From positions 26,932,465 through 26,996,464 of the forward strand of contig OY754468.1 of the NCBI GenBank assembly GCA_963575645.1: a DNA stretch of 64,000 nucleotides. Reading direction: 5' to 3'. The position numbers were made by a program, and so were the translations under genes. Source of the stretch: Xanthostigma xanthostigma (lineage: Eukaryota; Arthropoda; Insecta; Raphidioptera; Raphidiidae). Below are positions 32,762 through 44,890 of the stretch, in pieces. The notes below the pieces were generated by a model. That model saw only the letters and a program-made list of their open reading frames with translations. It made no database searches and was not told where the DNA came from. Within the stretch, counting starts at the first letter, position 1. Every line of letters begins with the position of its first letter.

Positions 32762-33896
32762 GAACCCCGTTAGCTACGCCTATGTCAACATCTGACTACT
32801 GAGTGAATGAGTCAGTTGTTGTACAGAGATATCTAGACTCAATTGTGAACAATATGCTCAGAATAATTTGTGTGTAAATTTGGCAAACATTTCATTGAGA
32901 ATTACTGTGATGCTTATTATGCTGACAGCCGAGATCGTGATCGATGTGACGATAACAACTAGCGGTCAATGTAAAGCCACTTGTTTTACGATGGAAACCT
33001 CTTACGTGCGGCCGTACTTAAAATAAAACGTGAACAATCGCTTGTTTTAGTCATCCTGATATCAGGTGAACGCTCTCAGCTTCACAAGATGCACATAGCG
33101 ATGCAACTGGTGCAGTAATACGGGCCTCAAAGCCTGTTTTAGACATGCATACATTTGTAATCAAAATTATGCCCGCGTATCAAATATAAATTTTCCTTAC
33201 AAAATCAGATTTACGATAAAAAGTACATATTAAATGTGTATCGCCATCGGTACGTCTAGAGGCAAGTTACAAACAATTTCAGCACTGGCTATTGTAGAAT
33301 AAAAAAAAAAGCTTTCGACCACCTGTAAGCACGTTTCTATTGAATTTTGACTACAATCGATAAAAAATGGTCGGTATTGTATTCTTCTTCATGTTTGCAA
33401 CAGGTTATAAAATGATATTTCATAACCTGTTGGATATAAAGGGTGTAGGAAAAAGTAATGTTAGTGTTTATTTTAAGAAACTTCTCAGTTTGCGAGTTTC
33501 AACTTTCAATACAGTATTCTACTGATAAATTAAAACTCGAAGCAGTGATTCCTTTTAAAACTGGATTGCTTTAGGCAAGTTCACATTCTTGCGTGCCATA
33601 AACAAGCCTACATGCACACATACATGGTCTGACACGACTAGAGTACCCATTGACCTAGTTGGAAAAGTAAAAATGGGTCTTACAGTGGGGTAATCGATAA
33701 GTTGCTGCTTACTTTATGTCAAATTTTGCAGAAAAGGGAGTTAACTGTAACTAGAAATGAAAAAAATTGCCTCTGGAAATGTTTTTAAACCGAACCCTTC
33801 AAGAAATAGATAGCTACAGTTTGCTATTCCGCCGTGTTAAGGTATGATTTCGTGTTTTCAAGAATCGTCGTGATAGTTTCAAGTTTGCAGTACCTA
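32762..33896. other. No gene recognised
   Basis: AT-rich sequence. One short inverted pair around 33403-33435 (CAACAGGTTATAAAATGATA / TTTCATAACCTGTTG) is the only structure noted. Confidence 0.4.
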
Positions 33897-33904
33897 TCTA
33901 TAGT

Positions 33905-34500
33905 CAGGGCCGCAATTAGTTTTTGGGGCTCTGGGTAACAGACCTTATCACTGAGCCCCCTACACTAAATTCTATGAATTAAATAAAGCTACTATGTTGT
34001 TAGGACAGTAGTAGGAAGGGGAGAGGAGGGCTACTATGAACCCAATTCAGTTATATAGTTATTATTTTCTTACTAAATTGCCGGGGCGGCAGTAGAAGGA
34101 ATATTATGAACAAAACTTCTATAACTATGATCTTAGGAAAATAGGTTTTCTTCTTTTTTTAATAAAAAAAATACCCAAAGTTAGATATATATAGTATGTT
34201 GGTACTTATAGTTATATTTCGCCAGTTATGAAGGAATAGCCAAGTATGCAAAAATTTACAATCTTACACAATCTTTATAAAATTTAAACATTACAATCTA
34301 CTAAATTTTCAAAGGTACATATAATTCAACATATTAAACATTACAATTATACTAGTAATTGTAAAAAATACATCTAGAAAAAATTAAAAAAAAACTGCAT
34401 GTGCACGTTAGATCGTTAATATTCCTGGGATCCCCTGCGGCTCCCTTCCGTCTGGGCCCTGGCCACATATCCCTGTTGCCCCTTCATAGTTATGGCCCTT
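33905..34500. mobile_element. Probable degraded hAT-type element
   Basis: The left end CAGGGCCGCAATTAG...GGGGCTCTGGG and right end (reverse complement) AAGGGCCATAACTATGAAGG are loosely inverted; flanks TCTATAGT (33897-33904) and TATATACT (34501-34508) agree in 6 of 8. Border calls are tentative. Confidence 0.45.
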
Positions 34501-34508
34501 TATATACT

Positions 34509-35390
34509 GACCGTGATCATTATTACTGTTCTTTGACGTATCCCAATTTTCTCGAAGAAAAATGTCCTATCTTGCATAAAACAATTAGATACATTATATT
34601 TTAACATTTGTGATGGTCAAGATGTTAGGAAGAACTGTCGTATCTTGCATTAAAACGGTAACATGACAATATGATATAACCATGAAGGGAAAACATCTGT
34701 TGACGAATAGAATGCCAGATAATAGAGACTTTCTGGGAAAGCATTTCCGTTTCACCTGAAGAGTTAAACTTGGGTCACTGAATACCTCTTATGGTCCAAC
34801 GAATATGCTTTTTGTATATTTTATTTGGTTTTTCGCAGTTCAAGTCGGCTGATAGCTATAACTCTATAGTCTATAGTCTATAGTCAACCGCAAATCATCA
34901 AATTCAATATCGCAGATGGTGAAAAGATAAAATTTATATTATCTCAAAACTACCGCTTTGTCAGATACGACTGTCGGCGTTACAATGAAATATTAGAAAT
35001 AATTATTATTCAAACGACGTCACTGTCAGGATGCGAACCCAAATCTTCCACTACATCGGTGAATGAGTTTTCATTTACTTTGCCGCGGAATCCCGACAAC
35101 GAATTTTAAGTTACAAGGGCCATAAATAGCGTTACGTTCGAAATACACACTACATTTTTTGCGAGTCTACCTCCTATAAAATAACTGATTTTCACAACAT
35201 AATACGTATACCTAGTATTTTTAATATTTTTGACAGCTGTATGTGTGGCCATTTGCAATCTTTTGGATTGTTGAAAACTATGTCTACGTTTGTCTCCGTT
35301 CCTCATGTAGTTTTAAATGGTAATAGGTTGCTTTTGGAAATTACTTTTGTATTGGTTAAGTCATTTTTTTTGTTTTAATATACAACACTA
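34509..35390. other. No gene recognised
   Basis: CTATAGT is repeated four times in tandem near 34863-34885 and matches the target duplication at 33897, probably by chance. Nothing else stands out. Confidence 0.35.
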
Positions 35391-35399
35391 GTATTAAAT

Positions 35400-35975
35400 G
35401 GATCATTTTACCACCGCTATAGAGGCTCGAAAAAAATTTTGATAAGAAGTTTGACCCTGCACGCCATCCCTGAAACTTCCCGCTATTTTCGAGTCCAAAA
35501 CGTTCAAAAATATATAAAATATAGCAAGAAGTTTATTTTTTAGCTCATAAAGCTAAAAAAAAACACTTTTTTACGAATTTTTGATCACTATATCTCGTGA
35601 ATAAATGAATCGATTTTGATGGGTTTGCGGCAGTCTAAGCAGTTTTTTTGGGAGAAGAGCTGATTAGATTTTGGAAATAATCGGTTAAGTAGTTTAGAAA
35701 ATATTCCAAAAAAAACAAATTTCTAAAAATTTTTGAGAGTTCAAATTCACGTCAGATGCCGCAAACCGCGTCTCAATCGGACACTCTGTTCAAAAGTAAC
35801 TAATAAGACGTTTACATACATACATACATTAATACACACACACACAGCTTTACGGACATCATCGCCAAAATAGTCAGAATAGCTTCCTAGGACCTCAAAA
35901 CGTCGAGATCTGACGAAAACTCCATTTTCGAAAATCGGGGTGAAAACTAATAACTTCCCGATTTTTTAAAAAAAT
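35400..35975 (+). repeat. Dispersed repeat with CGAAAATCGGGGTGAAAAC end
   Basis: Low-complexity, AT-rich segment with ATATCTCGTGAATAAATGAA + TCGATTTTGATGGG, a CATACATACATA/CACACACA microsatellite (35817-35846) and the terminal block GACGAAAACTCCATTTTCGA + AAATCGGGGTGAAAACTAAT. This end motif is one I recall as highly repeated in some insect genomes. No ORF. Confidence 0.45.
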
Positions 35976-36794
35976 CATTTAATTATTTAAATCGTGAAGT
36001 TATAAATAATGCATTTGTGTTTCCCAATTTAAAATTACTGGTTGTTAATTGAAAATCTTTTTGCAAACGTTCTGTATATAAAGTGGTTGGCGTTGTTTGC
36101 ACGGCGTATGCCTTCAGGTAACAGGTTAAAAGTGATCAATGAATTCCATATGCGGGGGGCATTTCTTCATAAAAATTTGATTCTTTGTGAATAGCACTTT
36201 TAATTTATCTAAAATAATGTCTTTGATAAATTTCAATTCCAAGAAAATAAAATTAAAAGGTGTAGTCGCCGTCGTCATCTTTTGTAAAACTTCAAACAAT
36301 TACAATACGGACACTTGTAATAAATGAGCAAGAGGAAGAAATTAATTGACGTGTTAATAACGTATAATTAGGTATATTCATACATTTTCCATCGTTTCAA
36401 ATATTAGCTGCATTGATATCCAATTAAACGAAAAAGAAACTCCGTCTTAAAAATTAAGCGTTTTATGACGCAACCAACTGCAAAATCAATCATGTCAGTA
36501 ATAATATTTTTATGCAATGACTTCAGGAACATAAATATTTTATTTTACTGCCTATTGTTTTTCTGTAGATCTTATTTTTTTGTATACATCATTTCTATTT
36601 TAAGACTGTCCACACAAATTTTATATATCGGGTGTCTATGACACAATGCTTGAATTTAATATTACTACGTATTTTAGATATATGTAGGTATTCTATAGAG
36701 AATGTGTTATGCTAAATTTTTCTAATCTGTCATAAAAATTCCATTCAATTGGGCAACAGAACCATTATAAACCGATACAAACAGTTTCGTTTTA

Positions 36795-36860
36795 GCTGCT
36801 ACGCGTGCGGGTGACGGTTTCGTGGCCGTTTGCTGGCTGCTTAGTACATACCTAATAGTA
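36795..36860. repeat. Half copy of the 16347-16490 palindromic MITE
   Basis: GGTGACGGTTTCGTGGCCGT + TTGCTGGCTGCTT matches the right arm of the palindrome at 16347-16490 with few changes; the left arm is reduced to AACAGTTTCGTTTTAGCTGC. Confidence 0.6.
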
Positions 36861-37157
36861 CCTATATTATTCCACAAGGGCAAAACATTTGAGATTTTTC
36901 GCCTCGAGCATCATGACTCGGAGTTCAAGGCTCTCAAATTTTCTGCCAGTGTGGTGTTTACTATTTTTCCTCATACCTCGGTCGAAAGTATTCTTATTAA
37001 TTACATTAATTAAGTAATTAATTTGATAGAAACACAGATACATTCCAAGCAAGCAGTTTTGAAGTTATACGTGAAAACATGAATGACAGCTGTTAGCGAC
37101 TATAGGCTGGCGGCAGTAGCGGCAGGTATTGGTGTACATGATATCTATTCTTCTTTA

Positions 37158-37297
37158 TATAGCCGGTCAAAAGTACGCATATCCGGCATCAATTCTTAAG
37201 CAGAAAGTCTAGCGTGTGTGTTATCCCACCAATGCGTTAATGTTATGTTTTCTGCCTTAAAATTGATGCCGGAAGTACGTACTTTCGACCGAGGTAT
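37158..37297. mobile_element. Palindromic MITE
   Basis: GCCGGTCAAAAGTACGCATA + TCCGGCATCAATT...AAGCAGAAA pairs with TTTCTGCCTTAAAATTGATG + CCGGAAGTACGTACTTTCGA + CCGAGGTA. Arms are about 42 bp. A lone terminus CATACCTCGGTCGAAAGTA lies at 36973. Confidence 0.7.
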
Positions 37298-37299
37298 GA

Positions 37300-38400
37300 A
37301 AAAAATATTATATTTGCTGTTCGTTTGCATGGTTATATAGGTACTATAATTTCACATCAAGGTTAGTAGATTACAGGTGTTGTCTCGTTCCGTTCGTCCT
37401 TACCCCATGCGTTGACGGAAGTTTTATAATATATATTATTATAAATGAAAAAAATATATATAAATGACAATATTTTCGAAGTTGAAATAATCCTGTCACC
37501 CAATTAGCTGGATTTTTTTTACAATGCAATATTAAAATTTATCATATTTCGTAAAAGTGACCAGTTCACAGACATTCAGTATCTATTGTACTATATTTTT
37601 GCTCTATATAAACTTCGCTTACACATGCAACAGAGCAGAAATATGTAATTTCTTTTGCGTAAACATTTAAATAGGAATTTTATTTCTGGATTTGTCATTT
37701 TAATATTCTTTTTATTTAAAGTTTTTTTTTTATTTTCCGTAATAAACTTTGCTACAAATACAATAGAATGTTTTTAAATAGTCAAAAGAATAAATAAAAT
37801 AGTTTTCTTTATAAGCAAATTGTGGAAAATAAGTTTTTTTTATGAAAAGATGGTAAATATTAATTACGAACATACGAATAATGAAGCGTATAGTTTTCAT
37901 CGAGAAACTGAAAAATTAATAAAATATAACGCTAGTTGCAGTGGAGTTGAAAATTTTCACTTTGTTGAAAATTAATTTTCAATCGTTGTTCACTATATTC
38001 AAAGTAAGCAGTGTAATTTTAATCACATACTGTATTTTATTAAATAAAGATTTACAGCCTCAAATCGTACTAAAAAGAAGAATCACACGATTGTTAACAT
38101 TCGATCATATTACTATAATTTAGCGATAATAGGAATAATTACGAATTAGCGATTTGACTCAATTTTCAGTATTTCATACTAATTGTAGCTACTGATTTGA
38201 ACTTATTATATTTTTAATAAATAACCAACTAAAATTATTGAGACTATTGAAAACTTATTATAAATATAGTAAATAAAAACAGTACAATAAGCACCACGGG
38301 GTAATTTAGCGCTAGATAATAATTAGCCCATCTGAAAGGAGCATCAGAATCGATTTAAAATATTATTCCGCCTACGTTTCGCACATTTTTATATGCTGCT
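37300..38400. other. No gene recognised
   Basis: Contains the second copy (37466-37520) of the A-box repeat seen at 8664. The remainder is AT-rich and featureless. Confidence 0.35.
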
Positions 38401-38406
38401 TCATCG

Positions 38407-38527
38407 CCTTGAATATTTAAAGAATAACAAACAACAGGACCCGTAACGTTGACAAAATAAAAATCATTATTTTTTATTTTGTCAACGTTACGGGCACTAT
38501 TGTTTGTTATTCTTTAAATATTTAAGG
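38407..38527. mobile_element. Near-perfect foldback of 121 bp
   Basis: CCTTGAATATTTAAAGAATA + ACAAACAACAGGACCCGTAA + CGTTGACAAAATAAAAA pairs with its mirror image almost base for base, with a loop of about 10 bp. Arms are about 55 bp and match closely, implying recent origin. No target duplication is obvious. Confidence 0.8.
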
Positions 38528-39800
38528 CCACGTTAGGTACTCGAGTTCGTGCAATCTTATCGATATAATATGATTTTTATTAAATGTTGTTTTTATAAAG
38601 ATTTATTCATAATAAAAATAAATCACAAAAATATTCGGGTTCGAATCCAAACAAAGACTTATATTATATTCTGAATAAACCGTTATAAAAAGTAAATATA
38701 ATATTTCTGATCGTTCATTTGACACGCTCACGGTTTAAGTAGCCTTTGAACTTTGTTATATTATAGAAGGACGAGTGACGACAAACAATGACATGTCAAC
38801 AAATTTAATTTGAATAGAAAGTGTGAAATGATTTAAATTCACCATGTCTAATACCGCGTTAAAATATGAATAATCAACAATAGAGTAGATAATTAACACA
38901 TAATTGCTGTGATAATGATTAATTATTTATAACCCTACGAAACATTGCGTTTCGAGGAAAGTTGTGTCTTATTATTAAAAGATGAGTCACCAACCAATAA
39001 CCATGTTTCAAATACACAAAACTCAAGATGAATTGTATCATTCAGCAAAACATTTAACTTACTTAATAATACAAAAACAGGCCTAAGTTTTTGCCGAAAC
39101 CGAGTGTTGAATTTACTGAATAATCAAGTATATATTATTTTATTTAATTCACACACATACACACACACATAACTCTGCCAATAAAGAATATTAAAATAAA
39201 AACAGGAAATAAAAACTCTTCTCAACTTTAACGCAATCGCATTCAATTTACAATAATACGTATTTTCCCTAACTTTTTTCAGTAATATATACCTTCAGTT
39301 TCGGCTAAAAATGAGAAAAAAACCAACGTTTGGTTTCAGTTTGGGCCAAAAAGCGACCCTTAGTCGAAAATATAAGTAGGTACTGTTTAACAAGAAATAG
39401 TTTACTAAGTATTTTATTGAAAAGCCATGTCATGTTTTCCAATATTAAAAAAAAATTGTAACATTTTCGGAATTCCTTTGATCGCCATATCAGTATTACG
39501 CGACGATGATGCCACCGCGCCGCAACGGTCTTTCCAAGGTTTCTATATTTGATTCAAACAGAACTTCGATGAGAAACACGTAGGTCTCATTCCCACCAGT
39601 AAATTATTATTTACGACTGCGATTTCATTGCAATGCAACATCCTTTCAAAGATACAGACGCCTTTACACTTACGTTCTATTCGCGCGTTCTGGAACGAAG
39701 CGCCAATTATTGCACGGTCAAGAACGTGGTGTTCCAAAAGCTTGTCGCTAAAATTACAACGTTCCAATCACCAGCTCCACATACAAAAACATAGGGTAAA
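38528..39800. other. No certain gene; GC-richer block at 39495-39800
   Basis: The block just before the 240-bp duplication is open in several frames (75 codons on minus, 70 on plus) and less AT-rich than its surroundings. It may be the edge of the same transposon as the mariner-like pseudogene, but no family was recognised. Confidence 0.3.
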
Positions 39801-39801
39801 G

Positions 39802-40245
39802 GTTTATCCTAACGCAAAGTCTGCCAGTTTTACCTAACAGGCATGCCTCTGCGTTTAGACATTCTTTCAAGCGCTGATTGAACCCCACGCACTAAGCGGA
39901 TTAAATTCGATTTGCACCCGGACGAAGCTGGGTGATTCGTTTAGAAATTCAATTATGTTGGGTAGTCTTTATTATCATACAAAAAAACCATTCTTTTCAT
40001 TTATTTTTTAAAAACTATTTTTTCAATAATGTTGACCGTAAGATTTATCCTAACGCAAAGTCTGCCAGTTTTACCTTACACGCATGCCTCTGCGTTTAGA
40101 CATTCTTTCAAGCGCTGATAGAACCCCACGCACTAAGCGGATTAAATTCGATTTGCATCCGGACGAAGCTGGGTGATTAATTTAGAAACTCAATTATATC
40201 GGATAATCTTTATTATCATACAAAAGAACCATTCTTTTAATTTAT
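39802..40245. repeat. Tandem duplication, period about 240 bp
   Basis: TTTATCCTAACGCAAAGTCT + GCCAGTTTTACC...CCTCTGCGTTTAGACATTCT...GGACGAAGCTGGGTGATT occurs at 39803 and again at 40042. The two roughly 205-bp segments differ at about a dozen positions. Confidence 0.85.
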
Positions 40246-40289
40246 TCCATTAGTCCATAAACCACACCAAACCAAACCGTTGTTTTGTC

Positions 40290-40830
40290 TGGATGTAATG
40301 GCTGTGGACTTGTTTGTGGAAGTGGCTGTGGACTTGTCTGTGGAAGTGGCTGTGGACGTGGATGTCGACATCGTTGAACAAAATTTTGGTCGAAAACAGT
40401 GGGTTTTCTTCAAGCTTTTCAAGAGCCTAAAGACTGATACGGTGACGATTCGGAAGGTCGGCCGGCTTCAATTCTTGCACCAGTGGAATTTTGTATGATT
40501 TTAAATAAATGCACCAAATTGTTGCATACGACAAACCAAGCTGTTGAGAACGGCGCCGAATCGATTCATCACGGTCATCGTGTACACTCTCAGCAACCAT
40601 CGCTATATTTTCTTCAATACGTGCTGGATGTGGTCTATCTGGTCGTGTATTATACCAGTAATGAAAATTGGGCTACACATTTTTTGAACTGTGCGTTTGG
40701 TAGGTCAATTATGCTGACCATAAGTTGCCCTAAGCCCACGAAACACATAGCACTTATTTCTCGTAGAACGCTGATTTTCGTAGTGCAGCTGAATAATTTT
40801 TATACGCTGTATCGGGCTAAGTATTTCCAT
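40290..40830 (-). pseudogene. Mariner-like transposase, decayed, N-terminal two thirds
   Basis: From MEILSPIQRIKIIQLHYENQ (40830) through a helix-turn-helix region, the frame meets TGA where an Arg codon is expected (RPTKRTVQKM follows), then shifts near 40650. It goes on as RPHPARIEENIAMVAESVHD, SIRRRSQQLGLSYATIWCIY, KSYKIPLVQELKPADLPNRH, a TAG, and LEKLEENPLFSTKILFND. This order is that of Tc1/mariner-superfamily transposases up to the region before the second catalytic Asp. The catalytic block is replaced by a His/Ser-rich minisatellite. It carries at least two stops and one frameshift, so it is inactive. Confidence 0.8.
40300..40374. repeat. 24-bp minisatellite inside the transposase remnant
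   Basis: GTGGCTGTGGACTTGTCTGT + GGAA and variants repeat about three times, followed by a shorter GTGGACGTGGATGTCGAC part. It falls exactly where the transposase should encode its metal-binding core. Confidence 0.8.
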
Positions 40831-40999
40831 GATGAAATGCCAAACAATACTGAACAAAAATACCATGACAGTTTGACAGACCCGCGCGTCTACTTGAAAA
40901 AAGTACATCTAAATGAATCATCATTTATAATTTATATAAGCCTTTCCCGAGCTATGAAATAATAAATATCGCATTTAAAATCTGTTCAGTAGTTTTTTT

Positions 41000-43031
41000 T
41001 ATATATTAATGTACCTAATGATAAAGATTCTCACGTATCATTGCTGCGAATGCAACTTTAAACTTGATTAATTTAAAAAGTAAATGCAAATTGCTTTATT
41101 AACTAGAAAACAACATGGTCAATAGATGAATAAAATAAAACTTAAATTATGTGGTGATTGTCTGGTAGGTACATTAATCGCTACGTTGAAAGGTTATTGA
41201 CAGTTTGTAATTTGATAAATACGCCGAAGATTGAATAAAACTGGTTTCAAATAATTACTTGTATTTGTATTTACGCATGTTTGGACGTTTTAATTACGCA
41301 AACGTGATATGACTTTGGTCACGCCCAAAACGTTCGAGCAATTCACTGTGCTAAAAGATTTAAAGAAAGTCGAGATAAAAAATAATTATATATCTTTTTT
41401 AAAAATCACAATTATAAATATATTCGTTTTATAATGTTACTATTTTCAAGATTTTCATAGAAATAGAATGCGTTTTGACACTAAAATACAGGACAAAAAA
41501 AATTGAAAGACAAAAATAATGTTTTACCATGTTTGAATTTTGTTCGAAATAATTGGCAATTGCCACATTTTGAATTATATTTTATGACTTTACCGTGTCA
41601 GTTGATTGATAAAATTATTGAAAAAAGATAACATAAAATTGACAGTAAATTAGCTGTTTCAGCATTATTAATGAATCGTGATAATGATGTTATATTTCAT
41701 ACACAAATCGATTCTAACCAATTATTCGTCCATAAATGCCGCCTTGACAACATGATTGCATCGAGAAATAAACCCAATAAAAAGTATATTATACAAAATT
41801 ATAGAGAATCATCGTTGTTTATGGTTATATTTTTTATTTTTTTCGTGCAACGTTTTAAAGTAGGGTCTTTAAGACCTGCATTTATCAGCTTTATTTTTAT
41901 TTTGATCCTTTCACTGCAAGCGTCATGATTAACAAAGTTTCTCATTATTATAAATAGCGGATTATTAACCTTTCATATTTTGTAATGAGTGGTAGAAACT
42001 ATAATAATATATAAGTAATTTTTGTAGTATTAGATTAAATCAGCGTGGCATTGGAAGAATTGTGCTCAAATTTGATAAAGTTAACACGTAGAATTTTTCT
42101 TGTATAATTTTACGAAATATATAATTTATAACGATTAAGGAATATCGTTATCAAAAATTTAACAAAAACTCAAATATTGTACAAGAAATATAGAATTCGA
42201 CTGGGAGCCAATCATCTTATTGATTGTTTCCACGTCAAACACATGTAACATGAGCATTAAACATTCCCATTAAAAAATTTAATCTCCACTTAATCGACAT
42301 CTCAGGAAAGATGAAATCATTTTACTGTGAGCCAACCTTGTTCGTTGTTTTTACGTTAAACACCTGCTGTAACCAATATGGATTCTGTCATAAAACAGTT
42401 CACGCATTTTTTATAGTCATTAATCAGGTTTCCAATATGAAATTATTTCATATCAGTACGACAAAACTGGCTGAATGAAGGTATGCTTCTAGTATAATAT
42501 TGACTGAGATGAATTACATTTGTACAACTCCGGTGGTCTAAGAAACGTCAATCACTCATATCGTAACTATGCATAATATACCGCATTCATTGAGAAAATA
42601 CCAAATCAAGGTTAATGTCAGGTTTACATTATGCATTTTTAAGATAAATTACTTAAGTAGATCGAACGGACGCAATCGATATAATTTAAGGTTATTTGAT
42701 AGCAGACAATTATCTGAAATTTTATTATGTTATTCAAGGGCAATTTTTTTTTTTAATTTTGGTCGTCTACTTTTCAAGTAATCCTATACATATAGATACA
42801 AAAAAATCAATTGTCGTGCGTTAGTCTCGAAAAAACTCGAAAATGGCTCGACAGATTTTAATAATTTTTTTTTGTTTTGTTCGCTTCAATACTGGGATGG
42901 TTTAGGAAAAAAAATAGGAAACACTCAAAGGAACAGCCGAAAAATTGAGAAAATCGAAGTCTTTTGTATATGTTCGTGATAGTCCGAATAAGATTTTTGG
43001 AGAAAGAAAAACTGGAAAAGTTGCTCGGAGT
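41000..43031. other. No gene recognised
   Basis: AT-rich. Frames at 41671-41928 and 42569-42781 are low-complexity and unsupported. Confidence 0.35.
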
Positions 43032-43039
43032 ATGGTGAA

Positions 43040-43650
43040 TAGGGCATGCAGAACCGGGTCCGGTTCTATATTTTGCACACCCGGTTCTAGGGGTAGTCGG
43101 AACCGGTTCACCCGGTTCTACCCGGTTCCAAGCGAACAAATCGTATTTTTTATATATTTTTTTGTATAAATGATAATGGAGAGTTTGGTTACGTAGGAAT
43201 TATAATGAGATAATGAATAAAATACAATTTGATATTAAATGATTATATAATTAACAAAAACTAACTTTTGAAACTATTATTAAATAATCAACAAAAACTT
43301 ACTCTTGGAACTCTTATTCAATAATCAACAAAAACCTACTCTTGGAACTATTATTAAATGATCTACAAGAACTAACTCTTGAAACAATTTAAATAATTTG
43401 GTTTGAATTTTTTTGGTTTGCAGATGACAGAAAATTAGGAAATAATAGTACCTACTTAAATAATAGATACTAAAACACTTAAAACAGAACACGCGCGTAA
43501 TTTAAATTAGCAATTAATACAAAATTATAATAATCTTATCAGAACCGGGCTAACCCGGTTCCATCGCTCAGAACCGGTTCCACAGACTTATTGAAATACC
43601 CGGATATACCCGGGTATTTCAGAACCGGGTGCACCCGGGTGCATGCCCTA
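43040..43650. mobile_element. hAT-type MITE full of ACCCGGTTC motifs, perfect 8-bp duplication
   Basis: Ends TAGGGCATGCAGAACCGGGT and (reverse complement) TAGGGCATGCACCCGGGTGC; ATGGTGAA at 43032-43039 and 43651-43658. Sub-terminal clusters of AACCGGTTC/ACCCGGTTC lie at both ends. The centre holds three tandem copies of about 50 bp around AATCAACAAAAACTTACTCT + TGGAACT. 611 bp, no transposase. Confidence 0.9.
43240..43390. repeat. Short tandem repeats in the hAT MITE centre
   Basis: Blocks of AACAAAAACTWACTYTTGRA + ACTATTATTAAATAATC of about 50 bp recur three to four times with scattered changes. Confidence 0.6.
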
Positions 43651-44115
43651 ATGGTGAAGGCTCTACTACTGGTGTCACTGCTGTGTTTGGTCTCAATCAA
43701 GCGAAGCCAAACCGAGCCACTAATTCGTTATTAAAAATGTGATTTTTTGCACAATGATAAATGAGTAGGTACTCACCGGAAAAGCACTTAAAAATAAAAT
43801 TAAACCAAATTGGTTCCAGACAAAATTTTGATAAACAGATTATTCGAAAGCTCAACTCTTTTAGATAACGTAAAAAAATTATAAGAAAAAAATATTTACG
43901 TGCATTTTTGGGGAAATATTACTTAAAAATTGTCGAAACAACTGTCGAATTACTTGTCAGTCATATTTGAAATATATCTGCCTCTGTCAAACAAATTGTA
44001 CGCAATATACTTCTGTACTCAAATTAATGTTTAGTTACTATTTTCTTAAATACTAAAAATGAAATTTGATTAACAAGATATAATATTTAAATTAGAAATA
44101 ATAATTTATAAAGTA

Positions 44116-44450
44116 ACTAGAGGCCCGGCTCGGTTTCACCCGGGTGCAAAACTGTTCTGGAAATATATTGACCTTCCCATCTACACAGCACTGAGCAGAA
44201 CTATCAAGGTACATGGTTTTGATGTATCTCTAAATATTTGGTCAGCGTTAGCCATGTAAGCGTACGAAAACCCTTTTTTTTTTTGACAAAACACCGTCAT
44301 ATTTAAGTCATTTTGTCCAAATTATATGAAGAAACCTTCCTCGTTTATCGCTCTTTCTAATAGTGAAAACCGTATAAAAATCCGTTTGGTAGTTTTTGAG
44401 TTTATCACGTTCAGACAGACAGACGAGGCTGGGGGACTTTGATTTATATA
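44116..44450. repeat. Repeat starting CTAGAGGCCCGGCTCGGTTTC
   Basis: CTAGAGGCCCGGCTCGGTTT + CACCCGGGTGCA opens, and GTTTTTGAGTTTATCACGTT + CAGACAGACAGACGAGGC closes near the MITE at 44452. The opening mirrors the end of the repeat at 13657-14012 (GTGAAACCGGGCGGGACCGC), and the closing mirrors the repeat at 31711-32258. It is probably a SINE or truncated LINE. Confidence 0.5.
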
Positions 44451-44451
44451 T

Positions 44452-44890
44452 AGAGTGACCGGAAATTGCCCGTATTCCTCTCAGGGGAACTATGACTAAT
44501 TTGGAATGACTTAATCTCTATCACGTGGGGGTCGGAAATGCGTCATTTTTTTACTGATAATGACACTTCTGTGAAGAATTTTTATTTATTTTATTTATTG
44601 TAAGTTTTAACACATAACATAAAATCTAACTGTAAATTTCGTGGTTTTTAGCTTTAAGAAGGTTGGTCAATTAGTAAGTTATCAGATCGTGGAAATTCAG
44701 GCCAAAAAGTGAAATTTTTTTAATTTTAAACCCCCAAAATTCGGATTTTTGTAAAAAGAAAACCGAAGTAGGTTTTCTAGAAAATGACGCATTTCCGACC
44801 CACAAGTGATAGGGGTTAAATAATAAATTATTCCAAATTAGTCATTAGTTTCTTCTCCCGAGAGGAATACGAGCATTTATCGGTCGGTAT
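44452..44890. mobile_element. GTGACCGG MITE, complete copy 1
   Basis: AGAGTGACCGGAAATTGCCC + GTATTCCTCTC and (reverse complement) TACCGACCGATAAATGCTCG + TATTCCTCTC are inverted ends. Inner arms also pair (GGTCGGAAATGCGTCATTTT with AAAATGACGCATTTCCGACC). TA flanks both ends. Copy 2 is at 52475-52927, a fragment at 19783. Confidence 0.75.

Noticed and set aside
34862-34886. CTATAGT repeats as the right target duplication of the element starting at 33905
   Set aside because: No inverted end adjoins it; the match to TCTATAGT is best explained by a short local tandem repeat.
42858-43169. Overlapping frames of 69-93 codons on both strands
   Set aside because: They cross the border of the hAT MITE at 43040 and depend on its ACCCGGTTC repeats.
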